Assembly (NCBI RefSeq): GCF_000384115.1
Contig: NZ_KB913029.1
Coordinates: 4,997,057-5,061,056 of the forward strand
Reading direction: 5' to 3'
Source: Sporichthya polymorpha DSM 43042
Lineage (GTDB): Bacteria; Actinomycetota; Actinomycetes; Sporichthyales; Sporichthyaceae
Length of the DNA stretch: 64,000 nucleotides
The notes beneath the pieces were generated by a model. It searched no databases. It saw only the letters and a list, made by a program, of their open reading frames with translations, and was not told where the DNA came from. Below, one piece after another: positions 1 to 8,241 of this stretch. A program made the translations under genes and the position numbers. Position 1 is the stretch's first letter. Each line of letters starts with the position of its first letter.

Positions 1-326
<326 letters not shown>

Positions 327-473
327 TCAGGCACGGGGTGCGGTCGCGCGGATGCGCACGCGGCACGAACGGGTGCGCTCAGGCTACCTGCAGGTAAGGG
401 CTGGTTCCGCTTGCGCACAGCGCCTAGCGTGGCCCGCAGCGCACCTCGCCGAGCCCCCATCCGAGGAGGCGTC

Positions 474-677
474 ATGGCCGATCCGCGTACGCCGACCACT
501 GCGATGTCCGCCGCGCTCGCGCCGGGCCTGGAGTCCCTGTGCCGGGACGCCGAACGGCTCGCGACGACGTTCCCGCCGCCGCTGATCGAGAAGACCGGCT
601 CGTGGCGGCCGGCCCCGTGGGACCTGGGCCCCGCGTCCGCCTGGCTCGCGCGGGGCATGCCGGCCGGCGTGCCCTAG
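474..677 (+). CDS. small hypothetical protein (67 aa)
   Basis: This short open frame starts at an ATG preceded by a strong GAGGAG ribosome-binding site 5 nt upstream. It fills the gap between the divergent kinase and the convergent HesB gene. A TAGCGT hexamer about 45 nt upstream could be its -10 element. The protein (MADPRTPTTAMSAALAPGLE...) has no motif, signal peptide or membrane segment that I recognise, and a single cysteine. The start signals are good, but I recognise no family and the frame is short, so it may be non-coding. Confidence 0.45.
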   Translation: MADPRTPTTAMSAALAPGLESLCRDAERLATTFPPPLIEKTGSWRPAPWDLGPASAWLARGMPAGVP

Positions 678-712
678 CCCGTTCGGGTGAGCCCGGCCAG
701 GGGGCCGCTTGC

Positions 713-1063
713 TCAGTGGAAGCTGTCGCCGCAGGCGCAGCTGCCGGCCGCGTTCGGGTTGTCGATCGTGAAGCCCTGCTTCTCGATCGTGTCGACGAAG
801 TCGATGGTGGCGCCGCCCAGGTAAGGGACGCTCATGCGGTCGACGACCACGCCGACGCCGTTGAAGTCGTGAACGACGTCGCCGTCGAGCGAGCGCTCGT
901 CGAAGAAGAGCTGGTACCGCAGACCCGAGCAACCGCCGGGCTGGACCGCGATGCGCAGCTGGAGGTCCTCGCGACCTTCCGCTTCGAGCAGGTTCTTGAC
1001 CTTCGAGACCGCAGCGTCGGTCAGGACGACGCCGGTGGTGGTGGTCTCGCTGGATGCCGTCAT
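713..1063 (-). CDS. erpA: HesB/IscA/ErpA-type iron-sulfur cluster carrier
   Basis: This A-type carrier of 116 residues accepts and delivers Fe-S clusters to apoproteins in the cytoplasm. The three ligand cysteines of the family are present: Cys45 in QPGGCSGLRY, and Cys109 and Cys111 in the C-terminal GSCACGDSF. Length fits the family. I chose ATG 1063 (MTASSETTTTGVVLTD); an upstream extension in frame would add non-homologous residues. Likely clients nearby are the 4Fe-4S enzymes NadA and LipA. It faces the small ORF at 474-677 and is co-directional with glycerate kinase upstream of it, with about 180 nt between them. The choice between IscA and ErpA names is by convention. Confidence 0.9.
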   Translation of the reverse strand: MTASSETTTTGVVLTDAAVSKVKNLLEAEGREDLQLRIAVQPGGCSGLRYQLFFDERSLDGDVVHDFNGVGVVVDRMSVPYLGGATIDFVDTIEKQGFTIDNPNAAGSCACGDSFH

Positions 1064-1247
1064 GAAGTCGCTCCTGGCGTATGTACGGGTCCGGTCCGCA
1101 GGTGCGGAACACACCCATGCTGACACACGAGACCCCCGCCGGCATTCCCGTCGACCGTGGCGGACGAAGGCCTGTGCACAGAGTCACACGGTTTGCCCCG
1201 CCGGCCCGGGCGCGTCGGCGGAGGTCCGGCGGGTGCTCGTCCGCTGG

Positions 1248-2378
1248 TCAGCGGCGCGACCAGGCCCGCGCGACCCGCGCCGCGAGGGCCTCCAGGTGGA
1301 CCGCCGGCTCGGCCATCGCGGCCTCCGCGGACCCGGCGAGTTCCGCGACCGAGTAGGCCGACTCGACGCCGAGCGCGGCCATCTCCCGCCGCCCGACCTC
1401 GACCTGGCCCGCGAGGACGACGCAGGGGCGGGCCACCGACATCGCGAGCTCGGCGACGCCGGAAACGACCTTCCCCTGCAGGGACTGCCAGTCGAAACAA
1501 CCCTCGCCGGTGACGATCACGTCGACCGCCGCGGCCGCCGCCGTCAGGCCGGTCAACTCGATGACCCCCGCGATTCCGGGCACGCGGTGTGCCCCGAGCA
1601 GCAACAGTCCGTAGCCGAGACCGCCGGCGGCGCCCGCCCCGGCCGCGATCGCGAGCGAGCCGGTCATGTTGAGGCCGACGTCGGGCTGGGCGGCGCGGGC
1701 GAAGTGCTCGAGCGCGGCGTCCAGGCGCTGGACCTGGTCGTCGGTCGCGCCCTTCTGCGGGCCGAACACGGCGCTGGCCCCCCGCAGGCCCAGCAGCGGG
1801 CTGTCGACGTCGGAGGCGATGCGGACGTCGACGCCGGCGAGCCGCTCGCGGGCCGCGCTCAGGTCGAGGACGGCCGGGTCGAGCTCGCGCAGGGCCGCTC
1901 CCCCGCCGCGCAGGAGGTCGCCGGGCTGCGCGCCGAGCGCCGCGAGGGCCCCGGCGCCGCCGTCGTTCGTCCCGGACCCGCCGAGTCCGATCACCAGGGC
2001 GCGGGCGCCGGCGTCCAGGGCGGCGGCGATCAGCTCGCCGACGCCGACGGTGGTGGTCCGGGTGGGGTCGCGGCGGTCCGGGGGAATCAGGTGCAGGCCG
2101 CAGGCCTGGGCGGACTCCAGGTAGGCGGTGCCGTCGGCGGTCAGCAGCAGCGTGGCCGGGACCGGGTGTCCCAGCGGGCCGGCAACGGTGACGGCGAGGA
2201 GCTCCCCGCCCAGCGCGGCGGCGACGACGTCGACGAAGCCGGGCCCGCCGTCCGAGAGCGGCGCGACGGTGATCTCGTCGTCCGGGGCGGCCGAACGCCA
2301 GCCCGCCGCGATCGCCGCGGCGGCGTCCGGGGCGCTCAGAGTTCCGGTGAAGCAGTCGGGGGCGACGAGGACACGCAT
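1248..2378 (-). CDS. glxK: glycerate kinase (GarK/GlxK family)
   Basis: This 376-residue protein phosphorylates D-glycerate with ATP, feeding glycerate from glyoxylate or serine metabolism into glycolysis. Family blocks are clear: the N-terminal VLVAPDCFTGTLSAPDAAAAI, PLSDGGPGFVDVV near residue 43, and the glycine-rich GLGGSGTNDGGAGALAALG near residue 143. Length is typical of type 1 kinases. On the minus strand a TATCTT hexamer (2390-2385) lies exactly 6 nt before the ATG, so the message is probably leaderless. A perfect 8-3-8 palindrome sits just upstream of that hexamer, between this gene and the divergent nadA. Confidence 0.9.
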   Translation of the reverse strand: MRVLVAPDCFTGTLSAPDAAAAIAAGWRSAAPDDEITVAPLSDGGPGFVDVVAAALGGELLAVTVAGPLGHPVPATLLLTADGTAYLESAQACGLHLIPPDRRDPTRTTTVGVGELIAAALDAGARALVIGLGGSGTNDGGAGALAALGAQPGDLLRGGGAALRELDPAVLDLSAARERLAGVDVRIASDVDSPLLGLRGASAVFGPQKGATDDQVQRLDAALEHFARAAQPDVGLNMTGSLAIAAGAGAAGGLGYGLLLLGAHRVPGIAGVIELTGLTAAAAAVDVIVTGEGCFDWQSLQGKVVSGVAELAMSVARPCVVLAGQVEVGRREMAALGVESAYSVAELAGSAEAAMAEPAVHLEALAARVARAWSRR

Positions 2379-2384
2379 CCGCGG

Positions 2385-2408
2385 AAGATAACGCTCGAGC
2401 CGAGCGTT
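2385..2408. promoter_or_regulatory. glxK -10 element and candidate operator palindrome
   Basis: The minus-strand hexamer TATCTT (2390-2385) lies 6 nt before the glycerate kinase start. It abuts a perfect inverted repeat, AACGCTCG-AGC-CGAGCGTT (2390-2408). The palindrome covers the -35 region of glxK and lies about 95 nt upstream of the nadA start, so one bound regulator could affect both divergent genes. Which protein binds is not visible. Confidence 0.5.
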
Positions 2409-2503
2409 CTTCCCGGTACGCGGTCACGGAAACAGCACGGCACGGTCCGACACGAACACCTGTGCAAACATCGAGGCCGGAAAGCGCGCAGAAGGAGAAC
2501 GCC

Positions 2504-3664
2504 GTGAGCATCAGCACCCCGGTGCCACTGACCCTGCTGACGCGGGGCCCGGCGGACCTGTCCTCCGAGCGGGGCGTCGAGTGCCCCGGCGAGCTGCCGC
2601 CGGCCGCCGACCCGGCCCTCGCCGCGCGCATCGAAGCCGCGAAGGCCACGCTCGGACAGCGCGTGTTCGTGCTCGGCCACCACTACCAGCGCGACGACGT
2701 CATCGCCTTCGCCGACGTCACCGGTGACTCCTTCAAGCTCGCCCAGCAGGCCGCTGCACGACCGGAGGCCGAGTTCATCGTGTTCTGCGGCGTGCACTTC
2801 ATGGCCGAGTCGGCCGACATCCTCACCGGCGACCACCAGCGCGTGATCCTCCCCGACCTGGCCGCCGGCTGCTCGATGGCCGACATGGCGACCTGGGAGC
2901 AGGTCGAGGACGCCTGGGACGTACTTTCCGATGCGGGAGTCGCCGGCGACGTTGTCCCGGTCTCGTACATGAACTCGTCCGCCGCCATCAAGGCCTTCAC
3001 CGGTCGGCACGGCGGCACGATCTGCACCTCCTCGAACGCGCACGTCGCTCTGAAGTGGGCCTTTGAGCAGGGCGAGAAGGTGCTGTTCCTCCCCGACCAG
3101 CACCTCGGCCGCAACACCGCCGTGCGGCACCTCGGGATGAGCCTGGACGACTGTGTCGTCTACGACCCGCACAAGCCCAACGGTGGTCTGACGGAGCGTC
3201 AGCTCCAGGACGCGAAGATGATCCTGTGGCGCGGGCACTGCTCGGTCCACGGCCGCTTCAGTGAGCAGAACGTGCACGACGTCCGCGAGCGCATCCCCGG
3301 CGTGAACGTCCTCGTGCACCCGGAGTGCCGCTACGAGGTCGTCAGCGCGGCCGACCACGTCGGGTCGACCGAGCACATCATCCGGACGCTGGAAGCCGCC
3401 CCGGCCGGCTCCGCCTGGGCGATCGGCACCGAGCTGAACCTGGTGCAGCGCCTCGCGAAGCAGCACCCGGACAAGCAGGTCGTCTTCCTCGACAAGACCG
3501 TCTGCTACTGCTCGACGATGAACCGCATCGACATGCCGCACCTCGCCTGGGCGCTCGAGTCGCTCGTCGAGGGGCAGGTCCGCAACGTCATCAGCGTCGA
3601 CGCCGAGACCGCCCGCTACGCGAAGATCGCCCTCGACCAGATGCTGGCCCTGCCGGGGATCTGA
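2504..3664 (+). CDS. nadA: quinolinate synthase NadA
   Basis: NadA condenses iminoaspartate with dihydroxyacetone phosphate to quinolinate in de novo NAD synthesis, using an oxygen-labile 4Fe-4S cluster. The 386-residue protein carries GHHYQRDD at residues 58-65, the cysteine in VFCGVHFMAE (Cys95), CSVHGRF and HPECRYEV in the middle, and VCYCSTMNRIDM near Cys334/Cys336, which supply the three cluster ligands of the family. GTG 2504 is chosen because GAAGGAG precedes it at good spacing; an in-frame ATG at 2462 would add 14 residues without a ribosome site. The partners nadB and nadC are not adjacent here. Confidence 0.93.
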   Translation: MSISTPVPLTLLTRGPADLSSERGVECPGELPPAADPALAARIEAAKATLGQRVFVLGHHYQRDDVIAFADVTGDSFKLAQQAAARPEAEFIVFCGVHFMAESADILTGDHQRVILPDLAAGCSMADMATWEQVEDAWDVLSDAGVAGDVVPVSYMNSSAAIKAFTGRHGGTICTSSNAHVALKWAFEQGEKVLFLPDQHLGRNTAVRHLGMSLDDCVVYDPHKPNGGLTERQLQDAKMILWRGHCSVHGRFSEQNVHDVRERIPGVNVLVHPECRYEVVSAADHVGSTEHIIRTLEAAPAGSAWAIGTELNLVQRLAKQHPDKQVVFLDKTVCYCSTMNRIDMPHLAWALESLVEGQVRNVISVDAETARYAKIALDQMLALPGI

Positions 3665-3671
3665 CCCACCG

Positions 3672-3702
3672 TGTCAAAAAAGGGTGTCACCCTTTCTTGA
3701 CA
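3672..3702. terminator. hairpin terminator between convergent nadA and SIS gene; copy of a dispersed repeat
   Basis: Arms 3672-3686 and 3688-3702 (TGTCAAAAAAGGGTG / CACCCTTTCTTGACA) pair with one mismatch around a single base. A-tract and T-tract lie inside the stem, so it can terminate in both directions. A 21-bp piece (3682-3702) recurs exactly at 41487-41507. Confidence 0.75.
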
Positions 3703-3708
3703 GGACGG

Positions 3709-4764
3709 TCAGGAGGCGTCGCCCGCGGGCAGGGCCGTGCGGCCGAGCCCGAGGCCGAGGTAGACGGCCGCGTACTGCCCGGTGGAGAGCAGCGAGGCGT
3801 AGCGGCTGATCGGGCCGCCGTCGTGGCACGAGAGCACCCGGTGGCGGACACCGTTCTGCTCCGCCTCGGCCAGCAGGCGGCCGCGGGTCATGCGGACCGT
3901 CGTGTCCTCCGAGCCGTCGTCGAGGACGATCAGCACCGGACGCTGTTCGGCGGGCCCGTCCTCGAACGGGTCGGCGAAGATGTCGTTCCGCCGGTTCGCC
4001 CCGGCGCCCCGGATGACGGGGATCAGGTGGTCGGCGTCGGCCGCGAGCGCGGTCCGGCCGCTCGCCTGGCGCATGGCCTCGGCGACGCGCCGGCCGGCCC
4101 GGGCCGCGAGCACCGAACCGCCCCACACCAGCGGGACCGCCTCGGCGAGCTCGACCGCGAGGTCCTTGGCCGGGTTCGACCCGAGGTTCCGCCGCGGCGC
4201 GCAGGCCACCGCGGACTCCACGAGCTTCTCCGCGACCTCCTCGGCGTCGACCTCCGGGCCGAGGCCGAGGGTGTGCAGTGCCTGGAGGGCGACGACCGCG
4301 ACCGCGAGGACGTCGGTCGTCTGCGTCGGCAGCAGCACCGTCGAGCGGGAGGCCGAGGACTCCGCGAGCGGGGACTGCGCGGGCGTCGAGACCAGCAGGC
4401 CGCAACCGCGGCGGACCGCCTCGGCGGCGGCGGACGCGGCGTCCGCGCTGTGGCCGCCCGGCGCGATGACGACGACGAGGTCGAGCGCGCCGGCCCACCC
4501 GGGCAGGCCGGGGCCCGGCCACGCGACGAACGGCACCGGGCACCAGGGCTCCAGGACCGCCCGCAGCAGGCGGGCGTCCGACCCGGCGGCGACGACCGCG
4601 CGCGGCCGCGGGGTGTTCGCCAGCGCCGCCATCGCCTCGGTCGCGGCGTTCACCTCGTGGCGCACGCGCGACCCGGCCTCGGCGAGGTGGCGGAGCAGGT
4701 CGTCGACCCCGGCCAGCGCGGTCTCGTCCTCGAGCAGACGGTCGTCGAAGAAGTCCACGGCCAC
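3709..4764 (-). CDS. SIS (sugar isomerase) domain protein, phosphomannose/phosphoglucose isomerase-like
   Basis: This cytoplasmic protein of 351 residues has a two-lobed SIS architecture. The first half contains the typical Rossmann-like run LDLVVVIAPGGHSADAASAAAEAVRRGC (about 110-140), where SIS proteins bind phosphosugars. The second half has VPLVWGGSVLAARAGRRVAEAM and a C-terminal VLIVLDDGSEDTTVRM strand. Similar proteins in actinobacteria are annotated as bifunctional phosphoglucose/phosphomannose isomerase-like. Catalytic residues of a true isomerase are not obvious, so the reaction is unproven. GTG 4764 is preceded by GAGGA. It converges on nadA across a hairpin terminator. Confidence 0.75.
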   Translation of the reverse strand: MAVDFFDDRLLEDETALAGVDDLLRHLAEAGSRVRHEVNAATEAMAALANTPRPRAVVAAGSDARLLRAVLEPWCPVPFVAWPGPGLPGWAGALDLVVVIAPGGHSADAASAAAEAVRRGCGLLVSTPAQSPLAESSASRSTVLLPTQTTDVLAVAVVALQALHTLGLGPEVDAEEVAEKLVESAVACAPRRNLGSNPAKDLAVELAEAVPLVWGGSVLAARAGRRVAEAMRQASGRTALAADADHLIPVIRGAGANRRNDIFADPFEDGPAEQRPVLIVLDDGSEDTTVRMTRGRLLAEAEQNGVRHRVLSCHDGGPISRYASLLSTGQYAAVYLGLGLGRTALPAGDAS

Positions 4765-4868
4765 GGGCGCAGGTCCTCGGTTCCTCGGGCGGGGAGCCCG
4801 GTTCGGGCAGGTTCGGGCGGGCGGTCAGCGTAGGGCCCCGGGCGGGGCCCGGCGGGGACGGCGCAGCG

Positions 4869-5621
4869 TCAGGCGCCGTCGGCCTTCTCGTTGGTCTCGA
4901 TCGCCTTCGGCGGCGGGGTGCCGCCCGCGGCGAGCTCGGCCTTCATCCGGGACATCTCGAGCTCGACGTCCGACGCCGACGACAGCCGGGTGAGCTCGGC
5001 CGCGACGTCGTCCTGGGCCCCGGGGCCGGCGTCCAGCGTCCCGGCGGCGATGAGCTCGTCGATCGCGCCCGCGCGGGCCTGCATCTGCTGGGTCTTGTCC
5101 TCGGCCCGCTGGATGGCGAGGCCGACCTCGCCGAGCTCGTCGGACAGGCCGCTGACGGCTTCGTTGATCCGGGTCTGGGCCTCGGCCGCCGTGTAGCTGG
5201 CCTTGATCGTCTCCTTGCGGGTGCGGAACGCGTCGACCTGGGCCTGCAGCCGCTGGGCGGCGAGGGTGAGCTTCTCCTCCTGCGCGGCGAGCTCCGCGTG
5301 CTGCGTGTCGAGGTCCGCGGCCTGCTGCTGGATCGCCGAGCGGCGGGTCAACACCTCGCGGGCGAGGTCCTCCCGGCCGAGCGAGAGGGCCTGCCGGGCC
5401 TGCTCCTCGCACTTGTCGGCCTGCGTCCGCAGCTGCTGCTGCTGGAGCTCCAGTCGCTTGCGCGAGGACGCGACGTCAACCACACCCCGCCGCACCCGCT
5501 GAAGCATCTCCAGCTGTTTGGAGTAGCTGTAGTCGAGCGTCTCGCGCGGGTCCTCGGCCCGATCCAGGGCCTTGTTCGCCTTGGCCTTGAAGATCAGCTT
5601 CAGCCGCTGCCACATGCCCAT
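4869..5621 (-). CDS. pspA: PspA/IM30 family membrane-stress protein
   Basis: PspA/IM30 (ESCRT-III-like) proteins bind stressed inner membranes and stabilise them. This 250-residue protein begins MGMWQRLKLIFKAKANKALD, the amphipathic N-terminal helix. It continues with the DYSYSKQLEMLQRVRRGVVDVA block and long charged heptad-like helices (residues 50-200) rich in Glu, Gln and Arg, as expected of the coiled coil. A Pro-rich tail follows. It is divergent from the DUF3043 membrane protein gene at 5695, with about 70 nt between them; a minus-strand TAGGGT in that gap is a possible -10 element. Confidence 0.9.
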   Translation of the reverse strand: MGMWQRLKLIFKAKANKALDRAEDPRETLDYSYSKQLEMLQRVRRGVVDVASSRKRLELQQQQLRTQADKCEEQARQALSLGREDLAREVLTRRSAIQQQAADLDTQHAELAAQEEKLTLAAQRLQAQVDAFRTRKETIKASYTAAEAQTRINEAVSGLSDELGEVGLAIQRAEDKTQQMQARAGAIDELIAAGTLDAGPGAQDDVAAELTRLSSASDVELEMSRMKAELAAGGTPPPKAIETNEKADGA

Positions 5622-5694
5622 CGGCTCCGTGCCGCCCTTCCGTCAAGACGATCTCCCGCGGGGAGCATCACCCTACGCCGACTATCCTGGGCAC

Positions 5695-6264
5695 GTGTTC
5701 ACGCGACGCGACCGCGAGTCCGCCACCACCGAGGCCACGTCGGCCCCCGTGGTCGAGTCGGGCAAGGGCCGGCCGACCCCCAAGCGCAGCGAGGCCGAGA
5801 AGGAGCGCCGCGAGCGCATCCGCCCGCCGCGGGACAGCCGCGAGCGCGCGAAGATGCAGCGCAAGAAGCGCGCCGAGACCACCCGCTTGATGCGGGACGC
5901 CCTGAACAACGGCGACGAGCGCTACCTGCCGAACCGGGACAAGGGCCCGGTCCGCAAGTTCTGCCGGGACTGGATCGACGGCCGCCTCACCGCCGCCGAG
6001 TTCTTCATGCCGATCGCACTGGCCAGCCTCGTGCTCATGGTCGCGGGCGCCAACGGCATCGGCGGGTCGCTGTCCTCGGTGATGATCCTCGTCGTCCTCG
6101 TGGACTCCGGGATCCTCACGGTCCAGCTCAAGAAGGCCCTGCGGCGCAAGTTCCCGAACGAGTCCCGCCGCGGCGCCGTCGCCTACTCGCTGATGCGCGC
6201 CCTGACCTGGCGCTCCATGCGCACCCCGAAGCCGCAGGTCCCCCGCGGTTTCCGGCCCACCTGA
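5695..6264 (+). CDS. DUF3043 family membrane protein
   Basis: This 189-residue protein fits the actinobacterial DUF3043 family of unknown function. It has a strongly basic N-terminal half with a KRSEAEKERRERIRPPRDSRERAK stretch, then DALNNGDERYLPNRDKGPVRKF and DWIDGRLTAAEFFMP. Two hydrophobic segments follow (LASLVLMVAGANGIGG and SVMILVVLVDSGILTV), and a basic C-terminus, consistent with a small inner-membrane protein. The GTG start at 5695 has TATCCT exactly 6 nt upstream (5683-5688) and no ribosome site, indicating a leaderless message. Confidence 0.85.
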   Translation: MFTRRDRESATTEATSAPVVESGKGRPTPKRSEAEKERRERIRPPRDSRERAKMQRKKRAETTRLMRDALNNGDERYLPNRDKGPVRKFCRDWIDGRLTAAEFFMPIALASLVLMVAGANGIGGSLSSVMILVVLVDSGILTVQLKKALRRKFPNESRRGAVAYSLMRALTWRSMRTPKPQVPRGFRPT

Positions 6265-6309
6265 GCCAAGACCGGATCGCGGACCGAAGCCCGGACCGGC
6301 CCGACCCGG

Positions 6310-6519
6310 TTACTCGACCGGGTGCAGCGACATCGGCCCGTAGACCTTCGCGCCGTTCTCCAGCAGGGTCACGGCGTCGATGCCCTGGTCGAGCAGCTCG
6401 CGCCACACCTCCCCGACCCAGCTCTCGGCGTCGGCCTGGGTCGGGAACTGCGGCACCGACCCGGCCACGGGGAGCACCTCGCTGCCGTCGCGCTTCTCGT
6501 ACCGCCAGCTCCAGGCCAT
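6310..6519 (-). CDS. small conserved actinobacterial protein (69 aa)
   Basis: This compact 69-residue protein starts MAWSWRYEKRDGSEV and ends VTLLENGAKVYGPMSLHPVE, with PTQADAESWVGEVWRELLDQG in the middle. I recall near-identical small proteins across Streptomyces and relatives, all without an assigned function. It has no signal peptide or membrane segment and is probably a cytoplasmic single-domain protein. ATG 6519 fits the conserved N-terminus; 20 extra residues upstream in frame look non-conserved. It is convergent with DUF3043 and divergent from cobU, only 49 nt away. Confidence 0.75.
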   Translation of the reverse strand: MAWSWRYEKRDGSEVLPVAGSVPQFPTQADAESWVGEVWRELLDQGIDAVTLLENGAKVYGPMSLHPVE

Positions 6520-6568
6520 GCCACCCGCTCCGCTCGCTCGTGCCGTCAGGTACGGCAGGCTAGCCGCC

Positions 6569-7222
6569 GTGACCGACACCCGCCCCGCCCGCCGCGTTCT
6601 GCTGCTCGGCGGGGCGCGGTCCGGGAAGTCGGTGGCCGCGGAGGCGATGGCCGCCCGGGCGGCGGCCGGCGGGGTGGCCGGTGGGGTGGCCGGTGGGGTG
6701 GCCGGTGGGGTGGCCGGTGGTGAGGTCGTCTACGTCGCGACGGCGGACCGGCGCCCGGACGACGCCGAGTGGGCGGCGCGGATCGCCGCGCACCAGCAGC
6801 GGCGGCCCGCCACTTGGCGGACCGTCGAGACCGCCGACCCGGTCCCGGTCCTGCGCGAGCCCGACCGCGGGGTGGTCCTGCTGGACTGCGTCGCGCTCTG
6901 GCTGACCCGCGCCATGGACGCCGTCGACGCCTGGGACGACGCCGCGTGGGCGGCCGACGCCCCCACTCGTCTGGGTGAACGGGTGAATGCCCTGGTCACG
7001 GCCTGGGCAGAGGCCTCCGGGACGGTGATCGCGGTGAGCAACGAGGTCGGAATGGGCGTGGTGCCGGCGACGGCGGCCGGACGCCGGTTCCGCGACGAGC
7101 TCGGCCGGCTCAACGTGCGCCTTGCGGCGGCGGCCGACGAGGCCTACCTGGTGGTCGCCGGGCGGCTGCTCCCTCTGACCGCGCCGGGGGCCGATCCGGG
7201 GGCAGATCCGGGGTGGGCGTAG
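6569..7222 (+). CDS. cobU: CobU: adenosylcobinamide kinase / adenosylcobinamide-phosphate guanylyltransferase
   Basis: CobU phosphorylates adenosylcobinamide and attaches GMP, activating the corrin ring for nucleotide-loop assembly. The P-loop GGARSGKS lies at residues 14-21. ARIAAHQQRRPATWRTVE contains the His that becomes guanylylated, and VSNEVGMGVVPATAAGRRFRDELG is the other family signature. Length is 217 residues. Odd feature: four in-frame tandem copies of a 12-bp unit (6668-6715) insert a GGVA repeat between the P-loop helix and the next strand (VVYVATADRRPDD). GTG 6569 has CAGGCT 7 nt upstream and no ribosome site, so it is probably leaderless. First gene of a cobU-cobT-cobS run. Confidence 0.9.
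   Translation: MTDTRPARRVLLLGGARSGKSVAAEAMAARAAAGGVAGGVAGGVAGGVAGGEVVYVATADRRPDDAEWAARIAAHQQRRPATWRTVETADPVPVLREPDRGVVLLDCVALWLTRAMDAVDAWDDAAWAADAPTRLGERVNALVTAWAEASGTVIAVSNEVGMGVVPATAAGRRFRDELGRLNVRLAAAADEAYLVVAGRLLPLTAPGADPGADPGWA
6668..6715 (+). repeat. 12-bp minisatellite inside cobU (4 copies)
   Basis: Four tandem copies of GGTGGGGTGGCC (the first with GGC in place of GGT) code for GGVA repeats in frame. Because the unit is a multiple of three, copy-number change would alter loop length without frameshift. Confidence 0.9.
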
Positions 7223-7259
7223 TGCTGTCGGTACCGACGTGTCCTAGGCTCCGGGCGCG

Positions 7260-8225
7260 ATGAACAACGCGCGCCTGGACAAGCTCTCCGGTCTCATCGA
7301 GTGGCCGGACGACGACGCACGCTCCAGTGCGGTCGCGCGGCTCCGCGAGCGCCGGGAGGACCCGCTCGGTCGCCTCGGTGACGTGGCGGCCTGGCTCTCC
7401 GCGGTCTACGGCGTCTGCCCGCCGCCCCCGCCCGCGCGGGCGAAGCTGATGATCTTCACCGACGACGCCGGCGTGCCGGACGTCGTCGACCGGGTCGCCT
7501 CCCACAGCCTGCGCGCGGTGCTCCGCAGTCGCGCCGACGGCGAGGCGACCGAGGTCTGGGACGCGCTGGCCCGCGGCGCCCTGCTCGCCGACACCGAGGC
7601 CGACATCGGCACCGACCTGCTGCTGCTCGCCGCGCCGAGCGAGGCGGCGCGGGTCCCGGCCGCCACCCTCATCGCGTTCCTGAACGAGGCCGACGCGCAG
7701 ACCGTCGCGAGCACCCTGCGCGGCGACCAGGAGTGGATGCGGATGGTCTCGGCCGTCCGCGACAGCCTGCGCCGGGTGAAGAAGGCCCCCGAGGACCCGC
7801 TCTCGCTGCTGGAGGCGATCGGCGGGACCGAGATCGCCCACCTCACCGGCGTCATCCTCGGCGCGGCCGCACGCAAGCTCCCGGTCATCTTCGAGGGCCT
7901 GGCCCCGACGGCGGCCGCCCTGATGGCCCACCGGATCAACGAGGCCGCCGGCGCCTGGTTCATGCCGGCGCACAACGACCCGGACCCGGCCAGCACGTCC
8001 GGCCTGCGGTACCTGGGCCGCTCGGCGCTGCTGGACGTCGGGCTGTTCCCCGGCGACGGCATCGCCGTCCTGCTCGCGGCCGAGATGCTCGACGTCGCCG
8101 CCGCGTCCCTCTCGGACACCGGCCGGATCGTCGGCGAGAGCGAGACCTGGTTCTCCGACCCGCTCTCCCCGCTCTCGGAGATCCCGGCGGAGCCCGAGGG
8201 CGACGCGTCCGCCCCCGGATCCTGA
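7260..8225 (+). CDS. cobT: CobT: nicotinate-nucleotide-dimethylbenzimidazole phosphoribosyltransferase
   Basis: CobT makes alpha-ribazole phosphate from dimethylbenzimidazole and nicotinate mononucleotide, the lower-ligand branch of cobalamin synthesis. The 321-residue protein has the family's order of conserved segments: AKLMIFTDDAGV near 60, ARGALLADTEADIGTDLLLLA near 105-125, DPLSLLEAIGGTEIAHLTGVILGAA near 180-205, and LDVGLFPGDGIAVLLAAEML near the C-terminus. It lies between cobU and cobS. ATG 7260 has TAGGCT nine nt upstream (7245-7250) and no ribosome site, so a very short leader or none is likely. Confidence 0.88.
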   Translation: MNNARLDKLSGLIEWPDDDARSSAVARLRERREDPLGRLGDVAAWLSAVYGVCPPPPPARAKLMIFTDDAGVPDVVDRVASHSLRAVLRSRADGEATEVWDALARGALLADTEADIGTDLLLLAAPSEAARVPAATLIAFLNEADAQTVASTLRGDQEWMRMVSAVRDSLRRVKKAPEDPLSLLEAIGGTEIAHLTGVILGAAARKLPVIFEGLAPTAAALMAHRINEAAGAWFMPAHNDPDPASTSGLRYLGRSALLDVGLFPGDGIAVLLAAEMLDVAAASLSDTGRIVGESETWFSDPLSPLSEIPAEPEGDASAPGS

Positions 8226-8241
8226 CGCGGGACCGGCCGGC

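Noticed and set aside
951-2507. Long open frame opposite glycerate kinase (518 codons)
   Set aside because: Gly/Arg/Gln-rich composition typical of the antisense of high-GC genes; the kinase on the other strand has all its motifs.
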